DNA from: Phycisphaerales bacterium UBA3190
GTDB lineage: Bacteria; Planctomycetota; Phycisphaerae; Phycisphaerales; UBA1924
Assembly (NCBI GenBank): GCA_002364005.1
Contig: DEXG01000016.1
Coordinates: 7,840 to 30,176, forward strand
Direction of reading: 5' to 3'
DNA length: 22,337 nucleotides
Below the pieces are notes generated by a model. The model did no database searches. It was not told the DNA's origin and worked only from the letters and a program-made list of their open reading frames with translations. Each line of letters starts with the position of its first letter. Position 1 is the first letter of the stretch. The translations under genes and the position numbers were made by a program. Shown piece by piece: positions 1 through 7,859 of the stretch.

Positions 1-1006
1 CAACATCCCCATCGATGGATAACGGGGGCAGGCCAAGCTCCGCACGCAACGCGGCATTGACCGGGTGATTCCCCGATGTGGATTCGTACAGCAGCCGCTC
101 GACCGTTTCAGAACTGAGGTAGGCCGCGAGCTGCCTCGCCAGATCCGGGTTCGGGGCCCCCTTCACGATCGCGACGGTGTTGGGAATCAGGATCTGTTCC
201 GCCGGGAGGTCGTACCGGCTCGTGGGAGGCGATGCGAGCTGATCCTCGCTCAGCGGCGCGAACGCCACATCCCAGCCGTTCTTCTGCCCGGACCAGACAT
301 CATCCGTGTCGGTCATCGCGATATCGATCTCACCCATGGCAACCGCACGCACGACCGTGGCGTTTCCATCGTACACACGAACACCGTTGGCCTTGAGTTG
401 TTGCAACCAATCCTCAAGCCCGCCGATGCCCCAATGGGCCGCCAGCAGCGCCATGTGGATCCGGGTGGTGCCGAACTGGGGTCGTGCGATCCCCACGCGT
501 CCCTTGTACACGGGGTCGATCAGATCACCCATCGAAGTTGGGGGGGTATCGACGCGGTCGGGTGCGTAAACAATCACGCGCCGCCGCAGCGCCGTGCCGA
601 CCCAGGTCCAGTCCTGTGCTCGGAAAGTACTGGGCCAATCTTCGCCGACCGTCCCCTCCATCGCGCCGGGCTCAAGCACCCCGTCACGCGCCAGCAGGAT
701 CGTCCCCATCGGTTCGCTCGCCCACCAGACATCGCATGTCGGGTTGTCCTTCTCGCTCTGCAGGCGGGTGACCAGCCCCGTGGTCTTGGTCGCCTCGGTG
801 TCGCCCAGCACATCGACCGTGATCCCGGTCTCTTCTTCGAACTGCCTGACGACCATCTTGGCGAAGGTGTCATCGACACTCGTGTAGAGGGTCACACGCC
901 GGCCGCCGTCCTCATTGGGGTGCTCAAGAGCCGGGTTCGGTGCCTCGCCGCCACAGCCAGCGATCAGGGACACACACGCGATAAGAAAAAGAGCCATGCT
1001 TCGCAT
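1..1006 (-). CDS. Iron-type ABC transporter substrate-binding lipoprotein (FbpA/AfuA family, COG1840), C-terminus off the window
   Basis: Periplasmic or membrane-anchored solute receptor of an ABC importer, probably for ferric iron or a similar ligand. About 335 codons are visible and no stop is reached, so the C-terminus lies beyond base 1. The start chosen (ATG 1006-1004) gives a short lipoprotein signal peptide with lipobox I-A-G-C (Cys18). The mature protein opens with a YTSVDDTFAKMVVRQFEEE-type segment followed by TGI, the usual first strand and helix of COG1840 proteins ('YSSxD...FEKETGI'). Further family-like stretches are 'CDVWWASEP', 'DLIDPVYKGRVGIARP' and the late 'IPNTVAIVKGAPNP' leading into a helix ending 'YLSSETVERLL'. 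It starts 50 bases after the stop of the upstream gene on the same strand. No permease or ATPase is in the window; they would be expected to the left. The family is clear; the ligand is inferred only. Confidence 0.88.
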   Translation of the reverse strand, partial: MRSMALFLIACVSLIAGCGGEAPNPALEHPNEDGGRRVTLYTSVDDTFAKMVVRQFEEETGITVDVLGDTEATKTTGLVTRLQSEKDNPTCDVWWASEPMGTILLARDGVLEPGAMEGTVGEDWPSTFRAQDWTWVGTALRRRVIVYAPDRVDTPPTSMGDLIDPVYKGRVGIARPQFGTTRIHMALLAAHWGIGGLEDWLQQLKANGVRVYDGNATVVRAVAMGEIDIAMTDTDDVWSGQKNGWDVAFAPLSEDQLASPPTSRYDLPAEQILIPNTVAIVKGAPNPDLARQLAAYLSSETVERLLYESTSGNHPVNAALRAELGLPPLSIDGDV

Positions 1007-1056
1007 GACTCATGGTACCGATGTGGTTGTCGAAAGTTGACGCAAGCCCGTCGGGA

Positions 1057-2856
1057 TCAGTCGCTCGTGCTGCCCGACTTGGCATCGCTGCCCTGCGGGG
1101 CCGGCTCGGTCGACTCGCCGCTGGCCTTCTTGGACTCGTTCTCGAGCTTGCCGAAGTAGTGCTGCACGGCATTCTCATGCTTGCGGGGTACGCGCTTGGT
1201 CTCGATCGCTTCGGCGGCTTGTGTCTTGGCGCTCTGCACCGCGTTGCTGAATGTGGCCGTCGACTCACCCCGGATCTGGGTGCCCTGCACCATGGTCGCA
1301 GCGATCACCGGGCCATCGTCGGTGGTGTTGACCTCCGCACGCTCGTTCTTGAGCATGAAGTCGGTCGCCTGCGCATCAGGGCCCTGTCCCATGCCCTGGC
1401 CGGCTCCGCCCGAACCCTTGCCAAAGCCCTGCGAGTTGCCCTGGCTGAACTGTCCGGTGCCGCCCCATTTGGCGTCTTCGCCGAAGCCCTGCCCCTGACC
1501 GCCGCCGCCGCCGCTGCATTCGCCGAGCTTGGCCAGCTGACTCTGGCACTCGCCCATCGCCTGATCAAGCGAACTCATCTCCGCCTGCATCATCTCCATG
1601 TTGGAGAGCTGACCCGACATCGAATCAAGCCCCTGCGACATCTGGTCGGGGTTGTTCTGCTGCATTCCTGCCGCCATCTGACCCATCGACTGGGCCATCG
1701 AGGACGCGGCATCCGATGCACGCTGCTGGGCCTGGGCCGCCTGCGAGAGCTGCTGGGCCTGCTCCTCGCTGGCGCCGGCTTCTTCCAGCGCCTTCTTGAG
1801 GGCCTCGGGGTCGGTTGCCAGCTGCTTGGCCTGCTGCTCGCTCAAGCCCGCGGCTTTGAGCTGCTCTTCGAGCGCCTGACGGTTTTCCGCCATCTTCTCC
1901 ATCTGCTGCTTCATGGCTTCGAGTTGTTCAGACGCCTGCTGCTTCTGTTCCTCGCTCATGTCGCCGTTCTGCATGGCCGCGGCCATCTCTTCGAGCTGCT
2001 TCTGCGCCTCAGCAAAGTCGCCCTTGGCCATCGCCCGCGCCATCTCGGTCATCGGGCCGTCCTTTGGGGCGTTGAGCTTGCGGGTCATGTCCTTGATCGC
2101 ATCGAAGGTCGCGCCGTCCTCGTTGTTGCGTTCTTCCTCAAGCTTGTCTGATAGCGAGGTCAGTTCCTTGATGGCGGCGCGGGCGATCTCCTGCGGGTCG
2201 ATGTACTCCGTCGATTCGGGTGTCAGCTCCGGGCTGGTCTCATCGCCCAAGCTCTCCAGATCGACCCCGGTCTGTGCCTTGATCTGCTCGATCAGGTCTT
2301 CGCTATTTTGAACCTCGGTCTTGACCTCTTCGATCTGGGCCTGGTTCATCTGCTGCTGTTCCTTCTTGGCCAGCAGCCCCATGACATCGGTGCCGGGGAT
2401 CCACCACACACCGACCAAGGCCAGCGCTGCGAGGAACGGCAGGTACGAACGCTTCGGTGCTTCAATCGGGAGGGTGTCACGGATGATGACCCGGCGTGCG
2501 CGATTCGATGCATCGCCGACGATCGCCTTGGACCAGCTGTCCTGATTCTCATCGACGCACAACGCCGTCGAAATGGTCTCACGAAGCCCGGCCCGCTCGT
2601 CGACCGTCCGTGCCACCTCGTCTTCGCTCGGCTTGCGTACGAGCGACGCGATGAGCGCTATCGCCAGCGTCGCACCCAGCCCGATCAGGCCAGCGAGCAT
2701 CCAATCAACTTCAAAGGTCGGGAAGAGCTTCTGGGCGACGCGCAGACCCACCAGCGCGCACAGGACCACAAAGGCGCTGAACACCAGTGTTCGCAGCAGA
2801 TCGATCATGAAGAGCCGTCGAGCGGCTCGCTGAATCACGCTTCGAATGTCGTCCAT
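1057..2856 (-). CDS. Gln-rich coiled-coil membrane protein, DUF4175-like architecture
   Basis: 599-aa membrane protein without a confident family. Three hydrophobic helices are visible (about residues 19-40, 51-73 and 137-153). A long charged, Gln/Glu/Met-rich region follows (about 165-440) with strong coiled-coil character, many EEQ/QQ/EMA repeats and several 'LSEQQAKQL'-type helices. Next comes a Gly/Gln low-complexity patch (about 450-500) and a soluble C-terminal tail ending in a Ser/Glu-rich stretch. Three N-terminal helices followed by a large Gln-rich coiled coil and a Gly/Gln patch resembles DUF4175-type proteins, which in planctomycetes often occur near MoxR/BatA-type genes; that link is inference. 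The start at 2856 is supported by GGGAG seven bases upstream. It is divergent from the O-antigen ligase-like gene, and the two share the 165-base region 2857-3021. The function is unknown; an envelope scaffold is only a guess. Confidence 0.8.
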   Translation of the reverse strand: MDDIRSVIQRAARRLFMIDLLRTLVFSAFVVLCALVGLRVAQKLFPTFEVDWMLAGLIGLGATLAIALIASLVRKPSEDEVARTVDERAGLRETISTALCVDENQDSWSKAIVGDASNRARRVIIRDTLPIEAPKRSYLPFLAALALVGVWWIPGTDVMGLLAKKEQQQMNQAQIEEVKTEVQNSEDLIEQIKAQTGVDLESLGDETSPELTPESTEYIDPQEIARAAIKELTSLSDKLEEERNNEDGATFDAIKDMTRKLNAPKDGPMTEMARAMAKGDFAEAQKQLEEMAAAMQNGDMSEEQKQQASEQLEAMKQQMEKMAENRQALEEQLKAAGLSEQQAKQLATDPEALKKALEEAGASEEQAQQLSQAAQAQQRASDAASSMAQSMGQMAAGMQQNNPDQMSQGLDSMSGQLSNMEMMQAEMSSLDQAMGECQSQLAKLGECSGGGGGQGQGFGEDAKWGGTGQFSQGNSQGFGKGSGGAGQGMGQGPDAQATDFMLKNERAEVNTTDDGPVIAATMVQGTQIRGESTATFSNAVQSAKTQAAEAIETKRVPRKHENAVQHYFGKLENESKKASGESTEPAPQGSDAKSGSTSD

Positions 2857-3021
2857 CGCATTACTCCCTGATCATGGGCCCATCATCAAAACCCTGCCCA
2901 CCGTATATGTATTCGGAACTGAACCCCTTGGGTCTCCCCAATGTCGGGTTTTTTCGCGTATCGTGGGCCTCTGATTCTACTAGACCGGCGCTGTTCGGTT
3001 GCTGTCCAGAACGATTCGTCG

Positions 3022-4386
3022 ATGCCAAAGACACCCATCAATCCCGATCACACCCCTCAAACAGGGCTCTGGGGGCGATTTATCGGCTTCGCCGAGGGCA
3101 ACTACATCGACCGCGATGCCTGTAACGCGGCTTTCGATCGCATGCACCGCCGAGATGCCATCGGCGATAAAATCCACCTTATTTTGGGGTTTGGGGCCCT
3201 GATGTGCCTGTTCGGCCCGGTCACCATGACCGAGATCGCCATCCTGCCCCTCGTGGCCTTCTTCTTCATCCGGGTCGTCAACACACTCCCCGTCTGGATC
3301 CACGGCTTCGGTCAGCCCCCCATCCTCGCCACCCTCGCCCTCATCGCCTTCATGTTCATCGCGCTGAGTTGGTCACCCGATCGCCCCAACGGGCTCGCCG
3401 AGATCGGGCAGCTGCGCTGGTTCTTTGTGATGGGCTTCCTCTTCCCGATCATCGAACACCGGACCAAGCTCGTCTATGCCCTGTGCATCGGCCTGGCCCT
3501 GGGCCAGATCGGGCAGGTCCTCGACGCCTTCGACTTTGGCATCGAACCCGTCGCCAAGCTCGTCGAGAACCACCCCGGACGCATCGCCGGCTGGTGGCAC
3601 CCCGTCGTCGGCGGCGGGCTGCTCGTGGCCGGGATGGGCCTGCACCTGCCCGCGGCCATGCTGGGCAAAGGGCGCACACGAATCATCGGGCTGCTCGGAC
3701 TCACAATCTCAAGCGTCGGCGTGCTGGCGACGGGCACCCGCGGCGCATGGGGCGCGGCCCTGCTACTGCTCGTGCTGGGCGTGCTGATCGTCGTCCGCAT
3801 CAAACGCGTGCCCATCAAACGCGTCGTGGCGGTGGGGGGGCTGGCGCTGATCGCCGTCGGTATCGCGGGCTTCGTGCTGCGAGACTCGATCATGATCCGG
3901 GTCAACGAGACCCGAGCGGAACTGCGGGAGATCGAAGCCGGCGATTACGACTCGTACTCGGGGCGTCGCGTCCGTATGGCCCAGGAAGCGATCGAAGCGT
4001 TCAGCCAGCACCCGATCGTCGGCGTCGGGACCGGCGGCTACGAGCGATGGTGCCAGCAGCAGGGGCAGCGATTCGGTGCCCACGCCCACAACAGCACCCT
4101 GCACATCGCTGCCACCCTGGGGCTCATCGGGCTGGTCCTGTGGGCGATTGTGCTCTTCGTCGTCCTGCGCAACGCCTGGCGATGGGGCCTGACCGACCCG
4201 GCCAACCCCTACGCCATGGGCCCCATGCTGGGCATCGCCGGGCTGCTGCTGGCATCGCTGACCGACAGCGTCCATATCAACGCCCAATCGGTCGCCATGC
4301 TGGGCGTGCTGCTGGCCCTGTGCCCCGCCTACGCCCCGGGAACACCATCGCCAATCGGCGATGACATCACGCCCGATGGGGAATAG
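3022..4386 (+). CDS. O-antigen ligase/polymerase-type polytopic membrane protein (Wzy/WaaL superfamily)
   Basis: 454-aa integral membrane protein with roughly ten hydrophobic segments, typical of PF04932 enzymes that ligate or polymerise lipid-linked oligosaccharides at the outer face of the inner membrane. Family-like landmarks are a GTRGAW segment at the start of a helix (about residue 238), then a periplasmic loop with 'HPIVGVGTGGYERW' (about 330-343) and 'AHAHNSTLHIAATLGLIGL' (about 353-371). These correspond to the conserved 'HPLfGvGpGnf...HnxyLq...GliGl' block. The frame is open from an earlier ATG at 2941, but the 27 extra residues look non-coding. A possible promoter (TTCGCG 2953-2958, 17-base spacer, TCTACT 2976-2981) would also lie inside that extension, so ATG 3022 is preferred. 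No other polysaccharide genes adjoin it, so the substrate cannot be stated. Ligase versus polymerase cannot be decided from sequence. Confidence 0.85.
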   Translation: MPKTPINPDHTPQTGLWGRFIGFAEGNYIDRDACNAAFDRMHRRDAIGDKIHLILGFGALMCLFGPVTMTEIAILPLVAFFFIRVVNTLPVWIHGFGQPPILATLALIAFMFIALSWSPDRPNGLAEIGQLRWFFVMGFLFPIIEHRTKLVYALCIGLALGQIGQVLDAFDFGIEPVAKLVENHPGRIAGWWHPVVGGGLLVAGMGLHLPAAMLGKGRTRIIGLLGLTISSVGVLATGTRGAWGAALLLLVLGVLIVVRIKRVPIKRVVAVGGLALIAVGIAGFVLRDSIMIRVNETRAELREIEAGDYDSYSGRRVRMAQEAIEAFSQHPIVGVGTGGYERWCQQQGQRFGAHAHNSTLHIAATLGLIGLVLWAIVLFVVLRNAWRWGLTDPANPYAMGPMLGIAGLLLASLTDSVHINAQSVAMLGVLLALCPAYAPGTPSPIGDDITPDGE

Positions 4387-4397
4387 ACTCTTTGACA

Positions 4398-4413
4398 CGC
4401 CGATTCGTCGGCG
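4398..4413 (+). other. Small perfect hairpin between ligase-like gene and tRNA-Ser
   Basis: CGCCGA and TCGGCG form six perfect base pairs around a TTCG loop, 11 bases after the upstream stop codon and 10 bases before the first base of the tRNA. There is no T-run, so it is a poor intrinsic terminator. A role in mRNA 3'-end protection or tRNA 5' processing is possible. The structure is seen directly; the role is unknown. Confidence 0.4.
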
Positions 4414-4423
4414 ATGACAACCA

Positions 4424-4510
4424 GGTGCGATGGCTGAGCGGTTGAAGGCGCTCGACTTGAAATCGAGTGACCCTGAAAGGGGTCCGTGGGTTCGAATCCC
4501 TCTCGCACCG
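4424..4510 (+). tRNA. tRNA-Ser (anticodon UGA)
   Basis: 87-base class II tRNA. The acceptor arm GGTGCGA (4424-4430) pairs with TCGCACC (4503-4509), with discriminator base G at 4510. The anticodon stem CTCGA/TCGAG holds loop CTTGAAA, with anticodon TGA at 4458-4460. The long variable arm contains CCC-TGAAA-GGG (from 4471), typical of serine tRNAs, and the T loop is TTCGAAT. The 3' CCA is not encoded and must be added. The T stem (GTGGG with CCCTC) has one T-T mismatch at its second pair; the other four pairs are intact. It decodes UCA and probably other UCN codons. It is followed by a strong hairpin. Confidence 0.97.
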
Positions 4511-4527
4511 TTATTCGAAATGGTCTA

Positions 4528-4564
4528 TGAAACGGCATCGTGCAATCGATGCCGTTTCAGCCGT
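4528..4564 (+). terminator. Terminator-like hairpin after tRNA-Ser
   Basis: TGAAACGGCATCG (4528-4540) and its exact reverse complement (4547-4559) form a 13-base-pair stem with a six-base loop, 17 bases after the tRNA. Only a broken T tract follows (GCCGTTTT, ending 4567). It is very likely the 3' end of the tRNA transcript. Confidence 0.65.
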
Positions 4565-4838
4565 TTTGGAAGAGGTCGATCATGGATGAAAGCAACCCCA
4601 TGATTTGGCAACTCCCATTGAGACTGAACCGTGAAATCTGATTGCCGAAGGCGAATCACACAATGTTGGTTCATCAGCACCGATTGAGGACTTTGTTCTC
4701 AAAGTACACGGTGCTTTTTCGCACGCATGGTGACGGTCAGAAATCTGGATGCTGGATGGGCGAACAAAAAATCTTTAAATCGATTTCCGGCAGTGCTCAC
4801 AGATTGCGTGGAACTTCATAGACAGATGTAGTTCAAAT
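4565..4838. other. Non-coding, AT-richer intergenic stretch
   Basis: About 270 bases with no open frame resembling a protein. Apart from the hairpin at 4677-4719 I see no RNA family I recognise. The sequence TTTAAATCGATTT around 4773-4785 is unusually AT-rich for this genome and is a plausible promoter area for the gene at 4852, but I cannot place convincing -35 and -10 boxes. Confidence 0.4.
4677..4719 (+). terminator. Second rho-independent terminator-like hairpin
   Basis: GCACCG (4677-4682) pairs with CGGTGC (4709-4714), an inner stem TTGAG/CTCAA (4684-4688 with 4698-4702) sits inside it, and TTTTT follows at once (4715-4719). It lies about 110 bases past the first hairpin and 130 bases before the next gene. 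It is therefore a back-up terminator, the end of a short unrecognised RNA, or an attenuator in the leader of the downstream gene. Confidence 0.6.
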
Positions 4839-4851
4839 GAAGGATACTGCC

Positions 4852-7461
4852 ATGCAAACCGACCATACTCAACTCTCCTACCGGATTCCCGTCACCAAGA
4901 GCCAGTGCTCCCTGCGGCCCCTGACGGCCGGCATCATGGTCTGCGTCGGCATGGCTGCATCCTTAGCCAATGCCCAGACCCAGGAGATTTTTCGCTGGTG
5001 GAACCCCAACGGGTCGCCTGAAACGGGCTATATGAACGATTCGTCAAACTGGGAAGACTTCATCCTGCCGTCAACGGCCCCAGACGCCATAAACAGACTG
5101 GTGTTCGAGTTCGCAAACAGCGGCGACTTCGAGGCGGTGAATAACCGGATGGAGGATCTCAGTGTCGCTGCGATCAACTTCAGTCTTACTCACCAAGGCA
5201 TAGCGAGGATCTCAGGCTCACGCCTGAAACTCAGAACATTCCATGCTAACACTAAGTGTCAAGTTGGTGGCGGTTCCTCAGTCTATCCATTGATCTTGGA
5301 AACTCCCCTTTCTGGCACATCCGGATTCGATCTGTGGCGAGGCGTGGTCGTGCTGAATCCAAGCGATCGTGTGGCGCACACCATCACCGGCGGAATCGAG
5401 TGCAGTTTTAATACTGTGCTTGCTGTGTCTGAGTCGTGGCACCTGGGCGCGGTGAGCAACTGGGTCACGGTCGGAGCGGGCGAGCTCCGGTTCGATGCAC
5501 CGATGACGGTCGGTATCCCAGTGTCTGCATCAGAGAACGGGACTCTGCACACGAATACATCGGGGACCGTCAAACTCTTGAAGTTCAATACACGCGGCGT
5601 GACGAGTAAGACCGGGCCTGGAACGCTCCGCGTCTTTGGAGCAGGTCCCGACAGTCAAGACGAGTGGAATATTCGTCGGGGAACGCTGGTGGCAGAGAGT
5701 GGGAGCGTCGATTCATCCCAAGTTGATGTGGTGTCGGGCGCGACCCTGCAGTTTGCTGCGCCCGCAAGCTTGTCTGCGATTACAGCCCGCGGAGTGATCG
5801 ACATCGGCGATCACACTGTCGAAACGGGCTATGCATATATAGAAGGATCCGCAAAGTTGATGGGCAACGGTGTGCTTCGGGCTGTCGGCTCAGGCAGCGT
5901 AAACTTTGATAACGATGAGTTCATCAATGACTTTGCCGGTGTGATAGAGGCAGATGGCGGGAAAGTGACCTTTATTCAGAGCAGCATCGACTCGCCGATG
6001 ACTTTGCGTCCCGTCCACCCGTCGGACTTGATCGAGTTTTTTTACAGCGGTCACTATCGTGTGGGCTTGCTCGAAGGTGCAGGCGTCATCAATATGCGGA
6101 GTATATTTGGAGAGCTTGAGTTCGGGGTTGGGGACAAGGATGGCACATTCTCAGGTACGATACAGAGTCCCTTGTTAATCACAAAGGTTGGGTCAGGTCG
6201 GCAGGATTTCACAGGGACGCTCGACCTTGGAGGCCGTGAAATCGTCATCAGAGACGGCGTAGTCGGCTTGTCTGATTCCGCTGCCGGTGGCGTATCAAAG
6301 ATCGTTGTTCATTCGAACGGAACATTTACTCCGATCGGCACCGTAAACGCACCGACGGTCGAGGGTTCCGGAACCGTTCAGTTGAACTCGCAGACACTCA
6401 CGGTTGGCGAGACCAATCTCGACTTCGCGCTCTCTGGATCACTGACCGGGAACATCGAAACTTCAACACTTCGCAAGCGGGGCAGCGGCACCTTCACACT
6501 CAGCGCCGACACCACCGGCTTCGGCGGGTTCCTGAATATCAATGATGGCTCGGTGCGGTTCACGGGCGGTCCGATCATGCCGGCCGCGACTGGGCTGAAC
6601 ATCACCAACGGACAACTCCGCGGCTACGGCGATCTCGCTACCCCGTACTGGAACCAGGGCACGATCGCGGCCGACTCAAGCGAAGGCGTGCTCCGACTCG
6701 TGGGACAAGGCCATTGGAACAACGGCACAATCCTCGCTGAAAACGGCGGCACGCTTGAACTCGAGGATGTATTCCTCGAACAGGACTTCAGCGGTTCGAT
6801 CGTACAAGGGCGGCTCGAATCGGACCAGACGCCGATCCGATTGATCGGTGATCAACCAGTCATCGTGCAGGGCGGGACCATCGAGACCACGGGAGACGGA
6901 TCGCTCGAACTGATCGGCACCGCGATCACACTCCGAGAAGTTGACCATTCCGGTCATATTTCGCTGAGATCTGGGGTCGATGTCACGGCGGAGGATTTCG
7001 ACATCGTGACCGGCGCGACACACACGCTGGATATCGAGTTCGAGCCCGACACCGACGCGGTCGACGGCGCGATCCGCGGGCACGGCACCGCGACGCTCGG
7101 CGGCACACTCCAGGTCACGCTGCCGGACGGCTATGTGCCTGCTGCGGGCGACGCGATGACCGTCATCGGTAGCGACGACTCGGGCCAGTGGACGATCGAC
7201 GAATCGTTCGAGACGATCGATGTGCCGGATGTTTCGCCGCTGCTGATGCGTGTGGAGTCGAACCCCGACTCGTTGCGGCTTGTGGTCACTTGCGGTGCGG
7301 ATCTGGCAGTGCCGTTTGGAACGCTGGACTTCTTTGATATCTCGGCGTTTCTTGCGAACTTCACGAGTCAAGATCCATCAGTAGACTTCGATGGCAACGG
7401 TTCGTTTGACTTCTTTGATGTTTCGGCATTCCTGTCGCTTTATGCCGCAGAGTGTTCGTGA
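4852..7461 (+). CDS. Exported autotransporter-like repeat protein with C-terminal GC-type dockerin-like domain
   Basis: 869-aa secreted protein. ATG 4852 is chosen over the in-frame ATG 4837 because AAGGA (4840-4844) sits seven bases before it. The signal peptide has a hydrophobic core around residues 24-39 and a probable cleavage after A-N-A (41). The body is Gly/Thr/Ser-rich and beta-strand-like, with phrases such as 'GPGTLRVFGAG' and 'GSGTFTLSADTTGFGGFLNI' that resemble passenger repeats of autotransporters, so a right-handed beta-helix is likely. The last 56 residues (about 814-869) run from a Cys to a Cys-Ser end. They contain two similar helices, LDFFDISAFLANF and FDFFDVSAFLSLY, and between them a Ca-loop-like DFDGNG. 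This matches the C-terminal dockerin-like tail found in planctomycete secreted proteins. It probably anchors or sorts the protein at the cell surface. The ligand is unknown. The first half is visibly poorer in GC than the second. Confidence 0.87.
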   Translation: MQTDHTQLSYRIPVTKSQCSLRPLTAGIMVCVGMAASLANAQTQEIFRWWNPNGSPETGYMNDSSNWEDFILPSTAPDAINRLVFEFANSGDFEAVNNRMEDLSVAAINFSLTHQGIARISGSRLKLRTFHANTKCQVGGGSSVYPLILETPLSGTSGFDLWRGVVVLNPSDRVAHTITGGIECSFNTVLAVSESWHLGAVSNWVTVGAGELRFDAPMTVGIPVSASENGTLHTNTSGTVKLLKFNTRGVTSKTGPGTLRVFGAGPDSQDEWNIRRGTLVAESGSVDSSQVDVVSGATLQFAAPASLSAITARGVIDIGDHTVETGYAYIEGSAKLMGNGVLRAVGSGSVNFDNDEFINDFAGVIEADGGKVTFIQSSIDSPMTLRPVHPSDLIEFFYSGHYRVGLLEGAGVINMRSIFGELEFGVGDKDGTFSGTIQSPLLITKVGSGRQDFTGTLDLGGREIVIRDGVVGLSDSAAGGVSKIVVHSNGTFTPIGTVNAPTVEGSGTVQLNSQTLTVGETNLDFALSGSLTGNIETSTLRKRGSGTFTLSADTTGFGGFLNINDGSVRFTGGPIMPAATGLNITNGQLRGYGDLATPYWNQGTIAADSSEGVLRLVGQGHWNNGTILAENGGTLELEDVFLEQDFSGSIVQGRLESDQTPIRLIGDQPVIVQGGTIETTGDGSLELIGTAITLREVDHSGHISLRSGVDVTAEDFDIVTGATHTLDIEFEPDTDAVDGAIRGHGTATLGGTLQVTLPDGYVPAAGDAMTVIGSDDSGQWTIDESFETIDVPDVSPLLMRVESNPDSLRLVVTCGADLAVPFGTLDFFDISAFLANFTSQDPSVDFDGNGSFDFFDVSAFLSLYAAECS

Positions 7462-7499
7462 CCGCTGTAGGTCGCCACATACAAACACAAGCATCATGA

Positions 7500-7850
7500 T
7501 CAGCCGTCGTGCCTCGGGTCCGGCGGCTTTTTCCACTCTATGTCCGGGTCCTTGTGCAGGACCCCCGCGCTCTGCTTGATGCAGCGTCGGCACGCGATCA
7601 CCTCGTCGTTCATGGGGCTCACCCAGTGCAGCCCGTCGCGTCCGTTCTCCAGGCACAGCACGCACGCCAGCTCACGCGCCGGGGTGATGCCCGTGTCGAG
7701 GTGGACCAGCTCCGTGAACGCGATCGACAGGCAGTTGCCGCAGATCAGCGAGCCGCGGTGTCCCTCGACCATGGGGCGTTTTTCGTCCCACGCCGAGCCG
7801 CAGAAATCGCAGCAGAATACCAGGTTGCCGTTTTCGTCGGGTTTATTCAT
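7500..7850 (-). CDS. Small double zinc-ribbon protein
   Basis: 116-aa cytoplasmic-looking protein with four CxxC knuckles: Cys14/17 with Cys37/40, and Cys63/66 with Cys87/90. The first pair, spaced around 'CDFCGSAWDE...LICGNC', resembles the ClpX-type C4 zinc finger; the second is an independent ribbon. There is no AAA domain or other catalytic part. It starts nine bases after the stop of the ABC exporter gene and is almost certainly co-transcribed with it. No function can be assigned; an adaptor or nucleic-acid-binding role is a guess. Confidence 0.78.
   Translation of the reverse strand: MNKPDENGNLVFCCDFCGSAWDEKRPMVEGHRGSLICGNCLSIAFTELVHLDTGITPARELACVLCLENGRDGLHWVSPMNDEVIACRRCIKQSAGVLHKDPDIEWKKPPDPRHDG
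7502..7532 (+). terminator. Possible terminator for the exported protein gene
   Basis: AGCCG (7502-7506) and CGGCT (7524-7528) flank a 17-base loop and run into TTTTT (7528-7532), 40 bases after the plus-strand stop codon. It lies inside the 3' end of the convergent zinc-ribbon gene. The stem is short, so this is tentative. Confidence 0.35.
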
Positions 7851-7859
7851 GGCTCGTGT

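Noticed and set aside
65..1159. Long plus-strand open frame opposite the binding-protein gene
   Set aside because: The sequence is Arg/Pro/His-rich antisense shadow; the minus-strand reading has a lipobox and clear COG1840 similarity.
2941..3021. Earlier ATG 2941 for the O-antigen ligase-like gene
   Set aside because: The 27 extra residues resemble no family N-terminus and the likely promoter boxes lie within them.
4392..4420. TTGACA at 4392-4397 as promoter of tRNA-Ser
   Set aside because: At proper spacing the -10 would be TGACAA and transcription would begin inside the tRNA at about 4427, so it cannot serve the mature tRNA.
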